Positions 1-5,194 of a stretch of 5,194 bases of DNA are shown piece by piece (the first letter of the stretch is position 1; each line of letters opens with the position of its first letter). The stretch lies in NCBI GenBank assembly GCA_022567775.1, contig JADFGH010000191.1:1-5194 (forward strand), in the 5' to 3' direction. The stretch is from Pseudomonadota bacterium (GTDB lineage: Bacteria; Pseudomonadota; Gammaproteobacteria; Steroidobacterales; Woeseiaceae). The notes beneath the pieces are model-generated. The model ran no database searches, had not been told where the DNA came from, and worked only from the letters and a program-made list of their open reading frames with translations. Made by a program: the position numbers and the translations under genes.

Positions 1-79
1 GGAAGTTGGAGTTGAATTTGATGCCGTACGGCGGATCGACGTAGATGCACTGCACCTTCCCGCGCAGGCCCTCGCGCAC
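1..79 (-). CDS. Adenine-specific DNA methyltransferase fragment (DPPY motif), partial
   Basis: Read on the minus strand, this stretch gives an uninterrupted peptide containing [17 protein letters not shown], preceded by [13 protein letters not shown] is catalytic motif IV of amino-methyltransferases, the loop that holds the target adenine. The surrounding residues match, from memory, the Mod-like site-specific DNA methyltransferases (COG2189 type), which usually belong to type III or similar restriction-modification loci. Only about 26 residues are visible. The gene runs off the left edge in its 3' direction. In its 5' direction the homology stops at about base 79, where the BNR-protein coding signal on the opposite strand takes over. 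No start codon or ribosome binding site can be assigned. An in-frame ATG at 89-91 lies inside the BNR homology and is probably fortuitous. The fragment is either the edge of a gene truncated by rearrangement or a piece joined by misassembly. I am confident of the family and unsure whether it belongs at this locus. Confidence 0.72.
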   Translation of the reverse strand, partial: MREGLRGKVQCIYVDPPYGIKFNSNF

Positions 80-2081
80 GAACAACGTCATCGGCATACG
101 CAACGAGGACTGGTACCTGACCCTGGGCGCGGACGGCCATCAATCAGCCGCGGACCCGACCAATCCCAATATCATTTACGCGAACTGGCAGGAAGGGAAT
201 CTGACCCGTTACGACCACAGCACCGGCGAAAGTGTTTACATCAAACCGCTGCCGGCCGCTGGCGAAGAGGCCGAGCGCGTCAACTGGGATGCGCCGATCC
301 TGATCAGCCCGCACAATGCGGAGCGGCTGTATCACGCAACGCATCGCGTGTGGCGAAGCGACAACCGCGGCGACTCCTGGCAAGCCATCAGCGGTGACCT
401 GACGCGAAACCAGGAACGCACCCGGCAGCCGCTCATGGGCCGCCGCTGGAGTTTTGATGCCATCTGGGATCTGTCGGCGATGTCGCAGTACAACACCATC
501 ACCTCCTTGTCTGAATCTCCGCTCGTCGCCGGACTGCTGTATGCAGGCACCGACGACGGCCTTGTACAGATCAGCGAGGACGGCGGCGCCAACTGGCGGC
601 GCGTCGATAGCCTGCCGGGCGTTCCGGACAATTTCTTCGTCAATGACATCAAGGCAGACCTGCATGACGCGGATACCGTCTATATCGTCGTCGATGATCA
701 CAAGAGCGGTGATTACTCTCCATACCTGTTAAAGAGTGAGAATCGTGGTCGTAGCTGGCGCAGTATTTCCGCGAATTTGCCGGAGCGAGACGTCCTGTGG
801 CGAGTCGTGCAGGATCACGTCAATCCCGATCTTCTTTTCGTTGGTGCCGAGACCGGAGTTTTCTTTACGGTCGACGGCGGACGCCTGTGGACCAAACTGT
901 CGGGTGGCGCGCCAACGATCGCGTTTCGCGATCTCGTCATACAGACGCGTGAGAATGACCTGGTCGGCGCAACGTTCGGGCGCAGCTTCTACATTCTCGA
1001 TGACTATTCGCCACTGCGCAGCGTCACCGCCAAAATGTTGCAGAACGACAGCGTGCTGTTTCCGGTGCGCCGTGTGCACTGGTACCTACAGAGACGGCCG
1101 CTGTCATGCGCACGCACCGGTTGTGTCGACAGCCAGGGCCATAGCTACTACGTTGCCCAAAACCCTCCGTTCGGAGCGACATTCACTTACTACCTGCCTG
1201 AGCAACTGCGTAGTCTCAAGGAACAGCGACAGGAGGACGAAAAGGAACAGATCGAGCAGAATGAGGACGTTGAATTTCCGAACTGGGATCGAGTTGATGA
1301 GGAACAGCGCGAGGACGCGCCTGCCATTGTATTCACGGTTTTTGATACTGACGGTAATGTCATCCGCCATATCGAAGGTCCGGTCGAGGCCGGCTTTCAT
1401 CGCGTCGCCTGGGACCTCCGGTATCCCCCCGTTGATCCCTGGACACCGGAGGAGGAACGAAACGATTTTGCGAACCCGACTGGCGTGCTCGTGGCGCCGG
1501 GGACTTACCAGGTGGCGATGTATCAGCGTATCGACGGTGAATTGACGGACCTCGGACAAAGTGAACAATTTGAGGTGGTTTCCATCCGCGAACCAACGCT
1601 GCCTGGATCTTCCCAGGAACAGCGCATCGCGTTTTCGCGACAGGTCGATGAAATGCAGCGAGCTGTGAGCGGCACCTTAAGCTCAATCGATGAAGTCCTG
1701 ACACAGCTGGATGCGATAAAAGAGACGTTGCAAAATTCGACCGCCGACATGGCCTTGTATGCCCAGGCAAATTCGCTTCAGCAACGCATTAACCAGGTTC
1801 GTGATCGCCTGAGAGGCAACGAAACTCGTGGTGGCTTCAGCGACCCCGGTCTGATGCCAGTGCGTGATCGCCTGCGATACGCCTCCTACGATCCCAACGG
1901 AAACGCCTACGGCCCGACCCAGACACAACGAGAATCGTTTGCGATCGCAGGGGATGCCTATGCGGAAATCGGACCGATGTTGACCGCTTTGATCGAAGAA
2001 GAGTACCAGGCATTGCTGCGCGAACTCGATGCAGCAGGCGTGCCCTGGACCCCGGGGCGGGGCGTTATTCAGCCAAATTAG
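45..2081 (+). CDS. VPS10/sortilin-like BNR-repeat (glycosyl hydrolase-like) exported protein, 5'-truncated
   Basis: This is the C-terminal part of a large beta-propeller protein usually annotated as glycosyl hydrolase, BNR-repeat or VPS10-domain protein. Relatives are typically about 1000-1080 residues with a signal peptide, so roughly 350-400 N-terminal residues are missing. Numbering from the ATG at 45, I see the conserved GIRNEDW near residue 17 and four Asp-boxes (S/T-x-D-x-G-x-x-W or close variants) at 105-112, 177-184, 231-238 and 275-282. [10 protein letters not shown] follows at 311-320. After an acidic linker (about 393-425) comes a FlgD-like Ig-type domain with [12 protein letters not shown] (451-462) and [10 protein letters not shown] (484-493), then a helical tail (about 520-660). 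The ATG at 45 is not the native start: it lies in methyltransferase antisense sequence just after an in-frame TAG, and true homology begins near base 69. The Asp-boxes suggest a propeller fold but do not prove glycosidase activity. A periplasmic or surface role in peptide or polymer handling is inference. The family is well supported and the substrate is unknown. Confidence 0.85.
   Translation: MHCTFPRRPSRTNNVIGIRNEDWYLTLGADGHQSAADPTNPNIIYANWQEGNLTRYDHSTGESVYIKPLPAAGEEAERVNWDAPILISPHNAERLYHATHRVWRSDNRGDSWQAISGDLTRNQERTRQPLMGRRWSFDAIWDLSAMSQYNTITSLSESPLVAGLLYAGTDDGLVQISEDGGANWRRVDSLPGVPDNFFVNDIKADLHDADTVYIVVDDHKSGDYSPYLLKSENRGRSWRSISANLPERDVLWRVVQDHVNPDLLFVGAETGVFFTVDGGRLWTKLSGGAPTIAFRDLVIQTRENDLVGATFGRSFYILDDYSPLRSVTAKMLQNDSVLFPVRRVHWYLQRRPLSCARTGCVDSQGHSYYVAQNPPFGATFTYYLPEQLRSLKEQRQEDEKEQIEQNEDVEFPNWDRVDEEQREDAPAIVFTVFDTDGNVIRHIEGPVEAGFHRVAWDLRYPPVDPWTPEEERNDFANPTGVLVAPGTYQVAMYQRIDGELTDLGQSEQFEVVSIREPTLPGSSQEQRIAFSRQVDEMQRAVSGTLSSIDEVLTQLDAIKETLQNSTADMALYAQANSLQQRINQVRDRLRGNETRGGFSDPGLMPVRDRLRYASYDPNGNAYGPTQTQRESFAIAGDAYAEIGPMLTALIEEEYQALLRELDAAGVPWTPGRGVIQPN
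67..80. other. Chimeric junction between methyltransferase and BNR-protein sequence
   Basis: Methyltransferase homology on the minus strand runs up to about base 79 (its VREGL residues). BNR-protein homology on the plus strand starts at about base 69 (residues PSRTNN, before the conserved GIRNEDW). The same roughly 10 bases, GGCCCTCGCG and its flank, therefore make sense for both proteins. This is what a join through short microhomology looks like. An in-frame TAG at 42-44 closes the BNR frame just upstream, so nothing to the left can supply the missing N-terminus. Whether the join is biological or an assembly error cannot be told from sequence alone. Confidence 0.65.
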
Positions 2082-2152
2082 GCACTTTGGGAGTGGCTTT
2101 ATTTTGGCGCGAATCCTTGCCCATTCGCGGCTAAAGCCGCTCCCACAGTGCC
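2081..2152. repeat. Inverted pair of REP-like elements, probable terminator of the BNR gene
   Basis: Two REP-like arms face each other. Arm 1 is at 2081-2114 and arm 2 at 2123-2152. The outer 21 bases of each arm (2081-2101 against 2132-2152) match with two mismatches, one of which would be a G-U pair in RNA. The inner CGCGAAT (2108-2114) pairs exactly with ATTCGCG (2123-2129). Arm 1 is degenerate in the middle (TATTTTGG), while arm 2 keeps the palindromic core GCGGCTAAAGCCGC. The inverted repeat begins on the last base of the BNR stop codon, so the long hairpin probably ends or protects that transcript, although no U-tract follows. Paired REPs of this kind (REPINs) are mobilised by RAYT transposases encoded elsewhere in the genome. 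Confidence 0.75.
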
Positions 2153-2163
2153 AATAGCAAGAT

Positions 2164-2190
2164 TGTGGAAGCGGCTTTAGCCGCGCTTCC
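2164..2190. repeat. Third REP-like element, hairpin downstream of the pilU-like gene
   Basis: This copy carries the core GCGGCTTTAGCCGC and lies in the same orientation as arm 1 of the neighbouring pair. It is opposite to arm 2 and matches the reverse complement of 2126-2147 at 21 of 22 bases. It can therefore pair with arm 2 across a 16-base loop, competing with the arm 1-arm 2 hairpin. On its own, 2167-2190 folds into a stem of GGAAGC with GCTTCC plus GGC with GCC around TAAA, with a two-base bulge. It lies 6 bases beyond the stop codon of the minus-strand ATPase gene. It may serve as that operon's terminator or 3' stabiliser, but there is no good U-tract. Confidence 0.72.
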
Positions 2191-2196
2191 TTGTCT

Positions 2197-3255
2197 TCAG
2201 CCCCCGAAGTTGACTTTGGCCTCGAGGTTGGAGCGAGAATCCGCCTGCGACATCGCCTCTTCGAGCGTAATCGTGCCGTCCTTGTATAGCGCGAGCAGCG
2301 CCTCGTCGAAGTTCTGCATGCCTTTTTCGGAACTGTCCTTCAACGCTTCCTTCACCGCGGGGATATCACCCTTCAGGATCAGATCCTTGATGTGCGGCGT
2401 GTTGAGCATCAATTCGACAGCGGCGACGCGTTTGCCGGTGCGCGACCGAACGAGCCTCTGTGAAAGGATCGCACGGAGGTAGTGTCCCAGGTCCATGAAG
2501 ATCTGTGCATGCTGTTCCACAGGGAACATGTTGATGATGCGATCGAGCGTTTCTGGGGCGTTGTTCGCATGCAAGGTGCCGAGAACGAGATGACCGGTAC
2601 CTGCCATGTCGATGGCTGACTGCATCGATTCGCGATCTCGGACCTCACCAATCTGCAGCACGTCTGGTGCGCCGCGCATCGCGCTTTTCAGTGCCCGCGC
2701 ATACGATTTCGTATCGATGCCGATCTCGCGCTGATTAACGATTGACTGCTTGTTCGGATGCAGGAATTCAATCGGGTCCTCGATCGTAATGATGTGCGAC
2801 GAGGTATTTTCATTGCGATAATTGATCATCGCCGCAAGCGTCGTTGACTTACCGCTACCCGTTGCGCCCACCATCAGGATCAGCCCACGGCGAAGCATGA
2901 CCAGCTCTTTCATTTGCTCGGGCATACCGAGTTCTTCGAGCGTCGGCAATTCTGCGGTGATGTACCGCAGAACCATAGCTACGTTGCCGCGTTGATGAAA
3001 AACGTTGACACGGAAACGGCCCAGGCCCGGTTCCGAAATTGCAAAGTCGACTTCGAGTTCGCGCGTGAACGTCTCGAGCAGTTCGTCATCCATCAACTCG
3101 ATTGCCGCCTGTTTGACCATTTTTGGCGTCATTTCGAGTTTATTCACCGGCATGATCTTGCCGTCGATTTTGATTTTAGCCGGAGCAAACGGCGCGAAAA
3201 AAAGGTCAGACGCTTTTTTTTCGACCATCAGCTTGAACAGCGGCTTGACATTCAT
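2197..3255 (-). CDS. PilT/PilU-family type IV pilus ATPase, third paralogue (PilU/PilT2-like)
   Basis: This is a 352-residue cytoplasmic hexameric ATPase of the PilT/PilU branch of secretion ATPases, which power retraction of type IVa pili. The N-terminal PAS-like domain (about 1-100) includes GLGRFRVNVF (77-86) and the arginines usual in this region. The C-terminal domain has Walker A GATGSGKST (130-138, Lys136), the Asp box HIITIEDPIEFLH (154-166), Walker B PDVLQIGEVRD (197-207, catalytic Glu204) and the His box GTGHLVLGTLH (219-229, His222). All catalytic residues are present. Gln201 sits inside the normally hydrophobic Walker B strand. The PilT-specific AIRNLIRE is replaced by HIKDLILKGD, as is typical of PilU. 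The N-terminus MNVKPLFKLMVEKKASDLFF aligns with the family start. AGGGA at 3267-3271 is a modest ribosome binding site 11 bases upstream. The gene follows pilU by 26 bases and is surely co-transcribed. It could be called PilU2 or PilT2. The family is certain and the exact role is inferred. Confidence 0.93.
   Translation of the reverse strand: MNVKPLFKLMVEKKASDLFFAPFAPAKIKIDGKIMPVNKLEMTPKMVKQAAIELMDDELLETFTRELEVDFAISEPGLGRFRVNVFHQRGNVAMVLRYITAELPTLEELGMPEQMKELVMLRRGLILMVGATGSGKSTTLAAMINYRNENTSSHIITIEDPIEFLHPNKQSIVNQREIGIDTKSYARALKSAMRGAPDVLQIGEVRDRESMQSAIDMAGTGHLVLGTLHANNAPETLDRIINMFPVEQHAQIFMDLGHYLRAILSQRLVRSRTGKRVAAVELMLNTPHIKDLILKGDIPAVKEALKDSSEKGMQNFDEALLALYKDGTITLEEAMSQADSRSNLEAKVNFGG
3195..3223. 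repeat. Facing A/T homopolymer runs near the start of the third ATPase gene
   Basis: The plus strand has A7 at 3197-3203 and T8 at 3214-3221, bounded as CGAAAAAAAG and CTTTTTTTTCG with an 8-base spacer. The coding strand therefore reads A8, spacer, T7 within codons 12-21 (residues EKKASDLFF). The two runs are complementary and could form an A/U hairpin. They are also slippage-prone tracts in an otherwise GC-rich gene. The encoded residues fit the family, so the tract may be only codon choice. Confidence 0.5.
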
Positions 3256-3266
3256 GCGCTATGCAG

Positions 3267-3271
3267 TCCCT
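3267..3271 (-). promoter_or_regulatory. Ribosome binding site of the third pil ATPase gene
   Basis: On the minus strand AGGGA, within AAAGGGA, lies 11 bases before the ATG at 3255. It falls inside the 26-base gap after the pilU TGA. The spacing is slightly long, so initiation may be helped by ribosomes finishing pilU. There is no room for a separate promoter in the gap itself. Confidence 0.5.
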
Positions 3272-3281
3272 TTGGAATTGC

Positions 3282-4439
3282 TCAGAATGACTGAGCAGAA
3301 TCTTCTTCCAGAATCTTCAGGCTTTCCGACTGCTGAGCTGTAATCGAAGACTCGCGCTTACTTTCAAGCTTGATACGCAATCTGAGTTCGTTCTTCGAGT
3401 CAGCATTACGCATTGCTTCTTCATAGGATATGACAGCGTCCTCGTACAGCGAGAAAATCGCCTGATCAAAGGTCTGCATGCCGAGACGCGTGGACTTGGC
3501 CATGATCTCCTTGATCTGCCCGACCTCGCCTTTGAATATCAGGTCGGCGATGAGTGGCGAATTCAGCATGATTTCCATGGCGACTACGCGGCCGACGCCC
3601 GATTCCCGCGGAATCAGGCGTTGCGAAACGAACGCCTTGGTATTGAGTGACAGATCCATCAGCAACTGCGTACGACGTTCCTCGGGGAAGAAGTTGATGA
3701 TGCGATCGAGTGCCTGGTTAGCGCTGTTGGCGTGCAGGGTCGCGAGACAAAGGTGACCGGTTTCAGAAAACTGGATGCCATATTCCATGGTTTCGCGGTC
3801 ACGGATCTCGCCGATCAGAATGACGTCCGGCGCCTGACGCAGCGTGTTTTTCAATGCCGCATGCCAGGTTTCGGTATCCACGCCAACTTCACGTTGTGTA
3901 ATCACGCAACCCCGATGCGGATGAACGAATTCCACCGGATCCTCGATCGAAATAATGTGACCCTTCGAGTTTTCATTCCGATGCCCGATCATCGCTGCGA
4001 GTGTCGTCGATTTACCAGAACCCGTGCCGCCGACCACGATCACAAGACCGTGCTTGTTCATGACAACGTCCTTGAGAATCGGCGGCAAATCCAAGCCTCC
4101 CAGGGTTGGAATCTCGCACTTAATCGTACGCAGCACGGCGCCTACCATGCCCTGTTGTATGAATGCGCTGACGCGGAAGCGGCCGATACCTTGCGGTGCG
4201 ATGGCAAAGTTACATTCTTTGGTGCCGTCGAATTCCTTGACCTGTTTATCGTTCATGATGGAGCGAACCATCATCGCCGACTGATCAGCCAACAAAGGCT
4301 CATCGGTAGCCTTATGAATCGTGCCGTCAACTTTAATTGCAGGAGGAAAACCGCAAGTGATGAACAGGTCTGAGCCTTCCTTTTCAACCATTTTCTTTAG
4401 CAGGTTTTGCATCAGTCGAACTGCCTGTTCACGTTCCAT
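3282..4439 (-). CDS. pilU: Type IV pilus accessory retraction ATPase PilU
   Basis: This 385-residue protein is close in length and motifs to Pseudomonas PilU (382 residues). PilU is a cytoplasmic ATPase that works with PilT to retract type IVa pili and support twitching under load. Visible features are the N-terminal SDLFITCGFPPAIKVDG (23-39) and CNFAIAPQGIGRFRVSAF (76-93). Then come Walker A GGTGSGKST (137-145, Lys143), the Asp box HIISIEDPVEFVH (161-173), Walker B PDVILIGEIRD (204-214, Glu211) and the His box ETGHLCLATLH (226-236, His229). GCVITQREVGVDTE and LKNTLRQAPDV are PilU-typical. AIRNLIRE is absent (LIADLIFKGE instead), and a polar tail rich in Ser, Glu and Lys (about 358-385) extends beyond PilT length, both as in PilU. 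The ATG at 4439 is supported by AGGAG nine bases upstream. The gene starts 42 bases after the pilT stop, in the classic pilT-pilU order. All catalytic residues are intact. Confidence 0.96.
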   Translation of the reverse strand: MEREQAVRLMQNLLKKMVEKEGSDLFITCGFPPAIKVDGTIHKATDEPLLADQSAMMVRSIMNDKQVKEFDGTKECNFAIAPQGIGRFRVSAFIQQGMVGAVLRTIKCEIPTLGGLDLPPILKDVVMNKHGLVIVVGGTGSGKSTTLAAMIGHRNENSKGHIISIEDPVEFVHPHRGCVITQREVGVDTETWHAALKNTLRQAPDVILIGEIRDRETMEYGIQFSETGHLCLATLHANSANQALDRIINFFPEERRTQLLMDLSLNTKAFVSQRLIPRESGVGRVVAMEIMLNSPLIADLIFKGEVGQIKEIMAKSTRLGMQTFDQAIFSLYEDAVISYEEAMRNADSKNELRLRIKLESKRESSITAQQSESLKILEEDSAQSF

Positions 4440-4448
4440 GTACCGATT

Positions 4449-4453
4449 CTCCT
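4449..4453 (-). promoter_or_regulatory. Ribosome binding site of pilU
   Basis: On the minus strand AGGAG is followed by 9 bases and then the ATG at 4439, a strong Shine-Dalgarno match that fixes the pilU start. It begins one base after the palindrome at 4455-4468, so folding of that palindrome could affect ribosome access. Confidence 0.75.
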
Positions 4454-4454
4454 G

Positions 4455-4468
4455 TCAGGACGTCCTGA
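4455..4468. promoter_or_regulatory. 14-base perfect palindrome in the pilT-pilU gap
   Basis: TCAGGACGTCCTGA equals its own reverse complement over all 14 bases and lies in the 42-base gap between pilT and pilU. As RNA it would form a five-pair stem with an ACGU loop immediately before the pilU Shine-Dalgarno. The middle UCCUG could also face the following CAGGA of the ribosome binding site, although with a single-base spacer the realistic pairing is only about three pairs. A dimeric regulator site, an RNA hairpin tuning pilU translation, or chance are all possible. Confidence 0.4.
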
Positions 4469-4481
4469 AGACTTTGACGCT

Positions 4482-5194
4482 CTAGAAATTCTCTTTGTTG
4501 ACCGCGCGGTACCTGGCCTCTTCCTTGTTGATCAGGCCCTTGGCCAACAGTTCGGACAAATTCTGGTCGAGCGTATACATTCCCGAACCCTGCCCGGTCT
4601 GAATCGCGGAATACATCTGGGCAATCTTGCCTTCGCGAATCAGGTTCCTGATCGCCGGCGTGCCAATCATGATCTCGTGCGCCGCAATTCGTCCGCCACC
4701 GATCTTTTTCAACAGAGTCTGCGAGATAACCGCTCGCAGCGACTCCGATAGCATCGCCCGGACCATTTCCTTTTCAGCCGCCGGAAACACGTCGACGATG
4801 CGGTCGACTGTTTTTGCCGCCGAACTGGTGTGCAGCGTCCCAAATACGAGGTGGCCGGTTTCTGCCGCGGTCAGCGCCAGACGAATCGTCTCAAGGTCAC
4901 GTAGCTCGCCAACCAGGATCACGTCCGGGTCTTCCCGCAATGCCGAACGAAGCGCCTCGTTGAATCCGAGCGTGTCACGATGTACTTCGCGCTGATTGAT
5001 GAGCGACTTTTTGCTTTCGTGAACAAATTCTATCGGATCCTCGATCGTGAGGATGTGATCTGGCTTGTTGTCGTTGATGTAATCGACCATCGCCGCCAGC
5101 GTTGTCGACTTGCCGGAACCGGTCGGCCCGGTTACGAGAACGAGGCCGCGCGGATGCATCGATACATCCTTGAAAATAGCCGGCGCGCCCAGAT
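4482..5194 (-). CDS. pilT: Type IV pilus retraction ATPase PilT, 5' end cut by the window edge
   Basis: This is the main retraction motor of type IVa pili, a cytoplasmic hexamer that drives pilin depolymerisation for twitching, DNA uptake and surface sensing. The reading frame is open to the right edge, with LGAPAIFKDVS preceding the internal ATG at 5159. That ATG is therefore not the start. About 237 residues are present and about 107 are missing against the 344-residue Pseudomonas protein, namely most of the N-terminal PAS-like domain. From the first full codon I see Walker A GPTGSGKST (22-30), the Asp box HILTIEDPIEFVH (46-58), Walker B PDVILVGELRD (89-99, catalytic Glu96), the His box ETGHLVFGTLH (111-121) and the PilT-diagnostic AIRNLIRE (180-187). 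The protein ends in NKENF, much like PENF in Pseudomonas. It is the promoter-proximal gene of the visible operon, and its promoter lies outside the window. Identity is essentially certain. Confidence 0.97.
   Translation of the reverse strand, partial: LGAPAIFKDVSMHPRGLVLVTGPTGSGKSTTLAAMVDYINDNKPDHILTIEDPIEFVHESKKSLINQREVHRDTLGFNEALRSALREDPDVILVGELRDLETIRLALTAAETGHLVFGTLHTSSAAKTVDRIVDVFPAAEKEMVRAMLSESLRAVISQTLLKKIGGGRIAAHEIMIGTPAIRNLIREGKIAQMYSAIQTGQGSGMYTLDQNLSELLAKGLINKEEARYRAVNKENF

Noticed and set aside
45..68. The ATG at 45 as a genuine start of the BNR protein
   Set aside because: These bases belong to the methyltransferase antisense reading. An in-frame TAG sits directly before them, there is no signal peptide, and the protein family has several hundred more N-terminal residues.
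736..1545. 269-residue open frame on the plus strand inside the BNR gene
   Set aside because: It overlaps the BNR frame completely and encodes an Arg/Ser/Cys-rich peptide without recognisable motifs, the usual look of an out-of-frame shadow in GC-rich DNA.
1797..1877. Repeated VRDRLR coding unit (CGTGATCGCCTG at two places 63 bases apart)
   Set aside because: There are only two short copies within a helical C-terminal tail, with no further periodicity. It is consistent with chance or helix composition and is not a repeat array.
2167..2190. Arm 3 as a standard intrinsic terminator of the pil operon
   Set aside because: The hairpin is good but no run of U follows it on the minus strand, so I record it as a REP-like element with only possible terminator function.
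3732..4373. 213-residue open frame opposite pilU
   Set aside because: It is antisense to the well-supported pilU frame, rich in His, Cys and Arg, and has no family resemblance. It is a shadow of the conserved gene.
5157..5159. ATG at 5159 as the pilT start
   Set aside because: The frame stays open to the window edge with PilT-like residues (LGAPAIFKDVS), and the ATG lies only 11 residues before Walker A, so the real start is outside the window.
1..5194. A novel defence or mobile system suggested by the methyltransferase fragment
   Set aside because: Only about 26 residues of methyltransferase are present, with no restriction, helicase, integrase or transposase gene in the window. The remaining genes are pilus motors and a BNR protein.

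Overview
The window is about 5.2 kb of ordinary-looking gammaproteobacterial chromosome with one abrupt discontinuity at its left edge. The assignment to Gammaproteobacteria is an inference. It rests on PilT and PilU proteins that closely resemble the Pseudomonas/Xanthomonadales type, on their pilT-pilU gene order, and on REP-like palindromes with a GCGGCTTTAGCCGC core, a kind common in pseudomonads and xanthomonads. The large BNR/VPS10-type exported protein is the kind often carried by environmental gammaproteobacteria that degrade peptides. I cannot name a genus.

Layout, left to right. Bases 1 to about 79 encode, on the minus strand, a fragment of an adenine-specific DNA methyltransferase with an intact DPPY motif. 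From about base 69 the plus strand encodes the C-terminal two thirds of a VPS10/sortilin-like BNR-repeat protein, ending at 2081. The two coding signals meet head-on and overlap by only a few bases, so one or both genes are broken here. This is either an assembly chimera or a real rearrangement breakpoint. Bases 2081-2196, between convergent genes, hold three copies of a REP-like element that can fold in two alternative ways.

The right 3 kb is a minus-strand operon of three consecutive PilT-family ATPases, transcribed from the right edge leftward. It comprises pilT (cut by the window edge), pilU, and a third PilU/PilT2-like paralogue, with gaps of 42 and 26 bases. PilT is the main retraction motor of type IVa pili and PilU is its accessory motor. 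The third ATPase has every nucleotide-binding motif but lacks the PilT-specific AIRNLIRE motif, so it probably works as another accessory or specialised retraction ATPase.

I found no tRNA, rRNA, CRISPR array or transposase gene, and no clear sign of an undescribed multi-gene system. The points most worth checking are the left junction, the three-motor pil operon, and the three-armed REP cluster between the convergent genes.
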